6,992 bases of DNA from contig JAHWJV010000190.1 of NCBI GenBank assembly GCA_019348265.1, forward strand, positions 1 to 6,992, in the 5' to 3' direction. Position 1 is the first letter of the stretch; each line of letters begins with the position of its first letter. The notes below the pieces were generated by a model. It was not told the origin of the DNA, searched no databases, and was given only the letters and a program-made list of their open reading frames with translations. This DNA comes from Gemmatimonadota bacterium. Its GTDB lineage: Bacteria > Gemmatimonadota > Gemmatimonadetes > Longimicrobiales > Longimicrobiaceae. Below are positions 5,991 through 6,992 of the stretch, piece by piece. Position numbers and translations under genes: made by a program.

Positions 5991-6020
5991 CCCGCGGCGC
6001 CGCCCGGCAGCCGCCGCGGG
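5991..6020. terminator. GC-rich hairpin between convergent EF-G-like and TSUP genes
   Basis: A perfect 9-bp inverted repeat, CCCGCGGCG at 5991-5999 and CGCCGCGGG at 6012-6020, flanks a 12-nt loop. It ends directly at the TSUP stop codon and begins 38 bp after the EF-G-like stop. The position suits a shared two-way terminator, but no T-tract follows on either strand, so intrinsic termination is uncertain. In DNA this GC-rich, a stem of this size can also arise by chance. Confidence 0.4.
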
Positions 6021-6767
6021 TCAGGCGAAGATCAGCTTTACGCCCGCGACCAGCAGCACGGCGGCAAGGAGCCGGTACAGCGCCGGGATCGGCGCGCGCC
6101 GGCTGCCGTACTCCGACCCGAGCCAGCCGCCCAGCATGGCCGCGGCCGCCCAGTACGGAAGACCCGAGGGGAGGTCGTACCCGCTGGACGCGTAGCCGAG
6201 CAGCCCCGAGAGCGAGTTCACCACGATGAACAAGGCCGCGACCCCCGAGGCCCTACGGATGTCGGCCCACCCGAACAGCAGCAGGATCGGGCTCAGGAAG
6301 ATCCCGCCACCCACCCCCGTCAAACCCGACAACAGTCCGATCCCGGCACCCAGCGCGAGCGCGATGGTGATCGGCGGCTTCCGGGCTTCCTCCGGCCGCG
6401 GATCGTCGGAGCGCGAGGTGAGCAGCATGCGACCGGCGCAAAAGAGCAGCACCAGGCCGAGAACGATCCTGTAGCTGTGAGCCGGAAGCAGCAGCCTCCC
6501 GCCGACGAAGGCGGCGGGCACCGACGTCACGGCGAACGGCCACAGGATGCGCCAGGAGAATCGACCCGCGCGGTAGAACTTGACCGCCGCGATCCCGGCG
6601 ACCAGCACGTTCAGTGTGAGCGCGGCAGGGCGCATGACGACCGCGCTCACCCCGAACAGCGCCATCACCGCCAGGTAGCCCGACGCGCCCCCGTGGCCCA
6701 CGGCGGAGTAGAGCGCCGCGGCGATGCAGACGAGCACGCCGATCGTGATCTCGTTGGCGAGCGTCAT
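6021..6767 (-). CDS. TSUP (TauE/SafE) family membrane transporter
   Basis: A 248-residue polytopic inner-membrane protein, the usual size for TSUP permeases, which are proposed to move sulfite, sulfoacetate, taurine-derived or other small organic anions. About eight hydrophobic segments are visible, near residues 7-23, 28-42, 47-62, 73-92, 100-116, 133-150, 172-193 and 229-247, with a further weaker one near 203-217. The internal duplication typical of the family shows in the paired glycine motifs GHGGASG (24-30) and GLTGVGGG (148-155), each opening one half. A polar linker (SRSDDPRPEEARK, 118-130) separates the halves. ATG 6767-6765 is preceded by GGAG only 2 nt away, so the Shine-Dalgarno is poorly spaced. 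It is convergent with the EF-G-like gene and has no sulfur-metabolism neighbours here, so the substrate cannot be inferred. Confidence 0.9.
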   Translation of the reverse strand: MTLANEITIGVLVCIAAALYSAVGHGGASGYLAVMALFGVSAVVMRPAALTLNVLVAGIAAVKFYRAGRFSWRILWPFAVTSVPAAFVGGRLLLPAHSYRIVLGLVLLFCAGRMLLTSRSDDPRPEEARKPPITIALALGAGIGLLSGLTGVGGGIFLSPILLLFGWADIRRASGVAALFIVVNSLSGLLGYASSGYDLPSGLPYWAAAAMLGGWLGSEYGSRRAPIPALYRLLAAVLLVAGVKLIFA

Positions 6768-6992
6768 TGCTCCGGACGGTGCGTGGAAGAGAATCGGGGG
6801 GAATGTACGAGAACCGGCTGCTTCCGCACGAGGGCTATCGACCGGTGCCCGATGGTCCTACCTTCGGTGCGAATCGGCGCGTCCCGGCGGCCGCAGGCCC
6901 GGCTCTCCAGCGACCGACGGGATCGGTGCATGTGTGGGTCTGAAACATGGAGAGCGGTGCCGGGTGATGGTCCGCTTCCTGCCTCAGAGCGA
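6768..6992. other. Mostly non-coding right flank, possible gene start at the edge
   Basis: These 225 bp lie upstream of the TSUP gene and should contain its promoter, though I find no clear -35/-10. On the plus strand two frames remain open to the edge: one from ATG 6921 (starting MCGSETWRAVPGDG) and one from ATG 6967 (starting MVRFLPQSE). Neither has a good Shine-Dalgarno, and both are too short to judge. A rightward gene may begin here, but I cannot say which start, if any, is real. Confidence 0.3.
6803..6943 (+). CDS. Speculative small ORF (46 aa)
   Basis: An ATG preceded immediately by a G-run (about 6796-6801) opens a 46-codon frame starting MYENRLLPHEGYRPVPDG and ending at TGA 6941-6943. 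It is rich in proline, arginine and glycine with no recognisable motif, signal peptide or membrane segment. Third positions are less G/C-biased than in the confirmed genes. It lies where the leftward TSUP promoter is expected. Chance open frames of this size are common in GC-rich DNA, so this is recorded only as a possibility. Confidence 0.13.
   Translation: MYENRLLPHEGYRPVPDGPTFGANRRVPAAAGPALQRPTGSVHVWV

Noticed and set aside
1..6992. A multi-gene defence, secretion or metabolic system
   Set aside because: The genes are unrelated housekeeping-type functions in alternating orientations with separate promoters and no shared pathway; no nuclease, toxin, reverse transcriptase or phage gene is visible.

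Overview
The window is GC-rich bacterial chromosomal DNA with strong G/C bias at third codon positions and purine-rich Shine-Dalgarno sites ahead of two genes. No rRNA, tRNA, integrase or transposase is visible, so I read it as ordinary chromosomal sequence, not a mobile island. The gene mix (an EF-G-like second translocase, a CxxC-less thioredoxin-reductase homologue, an App1-type phosphatase) and the heptamer repeats in the intergenic gaps would suit a Gemmatimonadota-like bacterium. That assignment is a guess; no marker gene here settles it.

Layout, left to right. (1) 1-622, minus: a HAD-superfamily phosphatase running off the left edge, with an apparent single-base deletion near position 82 that throws its last visible residues out of frame. 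(2) 797-1009, plus: a 70-residue HTH-like protein of unknown function with a strong ribosome binding site. (3) 1017-1069: an inverted heptamer repeat between convergent genes. (4) 1076-2332, minus: a thioredoxin-reductase-like FAD/NAD(P)H oxidoreductase with a degenerate glutaredoxin-like N-terminus; the cysteines expected at both redox sites are gone. (5) 2333-2498: a divergent intergenic region with a 9-bp direct repeat spaced exactly 21 bp apart. (6) 2499-3653, plus: an App1/DUF2183 phosphatase whose stop codon lies inside a heptamer array. (7) 3637-3767: a larger inverted heptamer array. (8) 3844-5952, plus: an EF-G-like translational GTPase (EF-G-2 type) with unusual G-domain motifs. (9) 5991-6020: a GC-rich hairpin between convergent genes. 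(10) 6021-6767, minus: a TSUP (TauE/SafE) membrane permease. (11) 6768-6992: mostly non-coding, perhaps with the start of a gene leaving the right edge.

The genes are mostly single transcription units in alternating orientations. Only the App1 gene and the EF-G-like gene run the same way, and they are 190 bp apart with the repeat array between them. I see no operon or multi-gene system and cannot support a new defence or metabolic pathway. The most unusual feature is the pair of intergenic elements at 1017-1069 and 3637-3767: their sequences are unrelated, but both consist of 7-bp units in two inverted arms. After that come the cysteine-less reductase, the altered guanine-recognition motif of the EF-G-like protein, and the frameshifted HAD gene.
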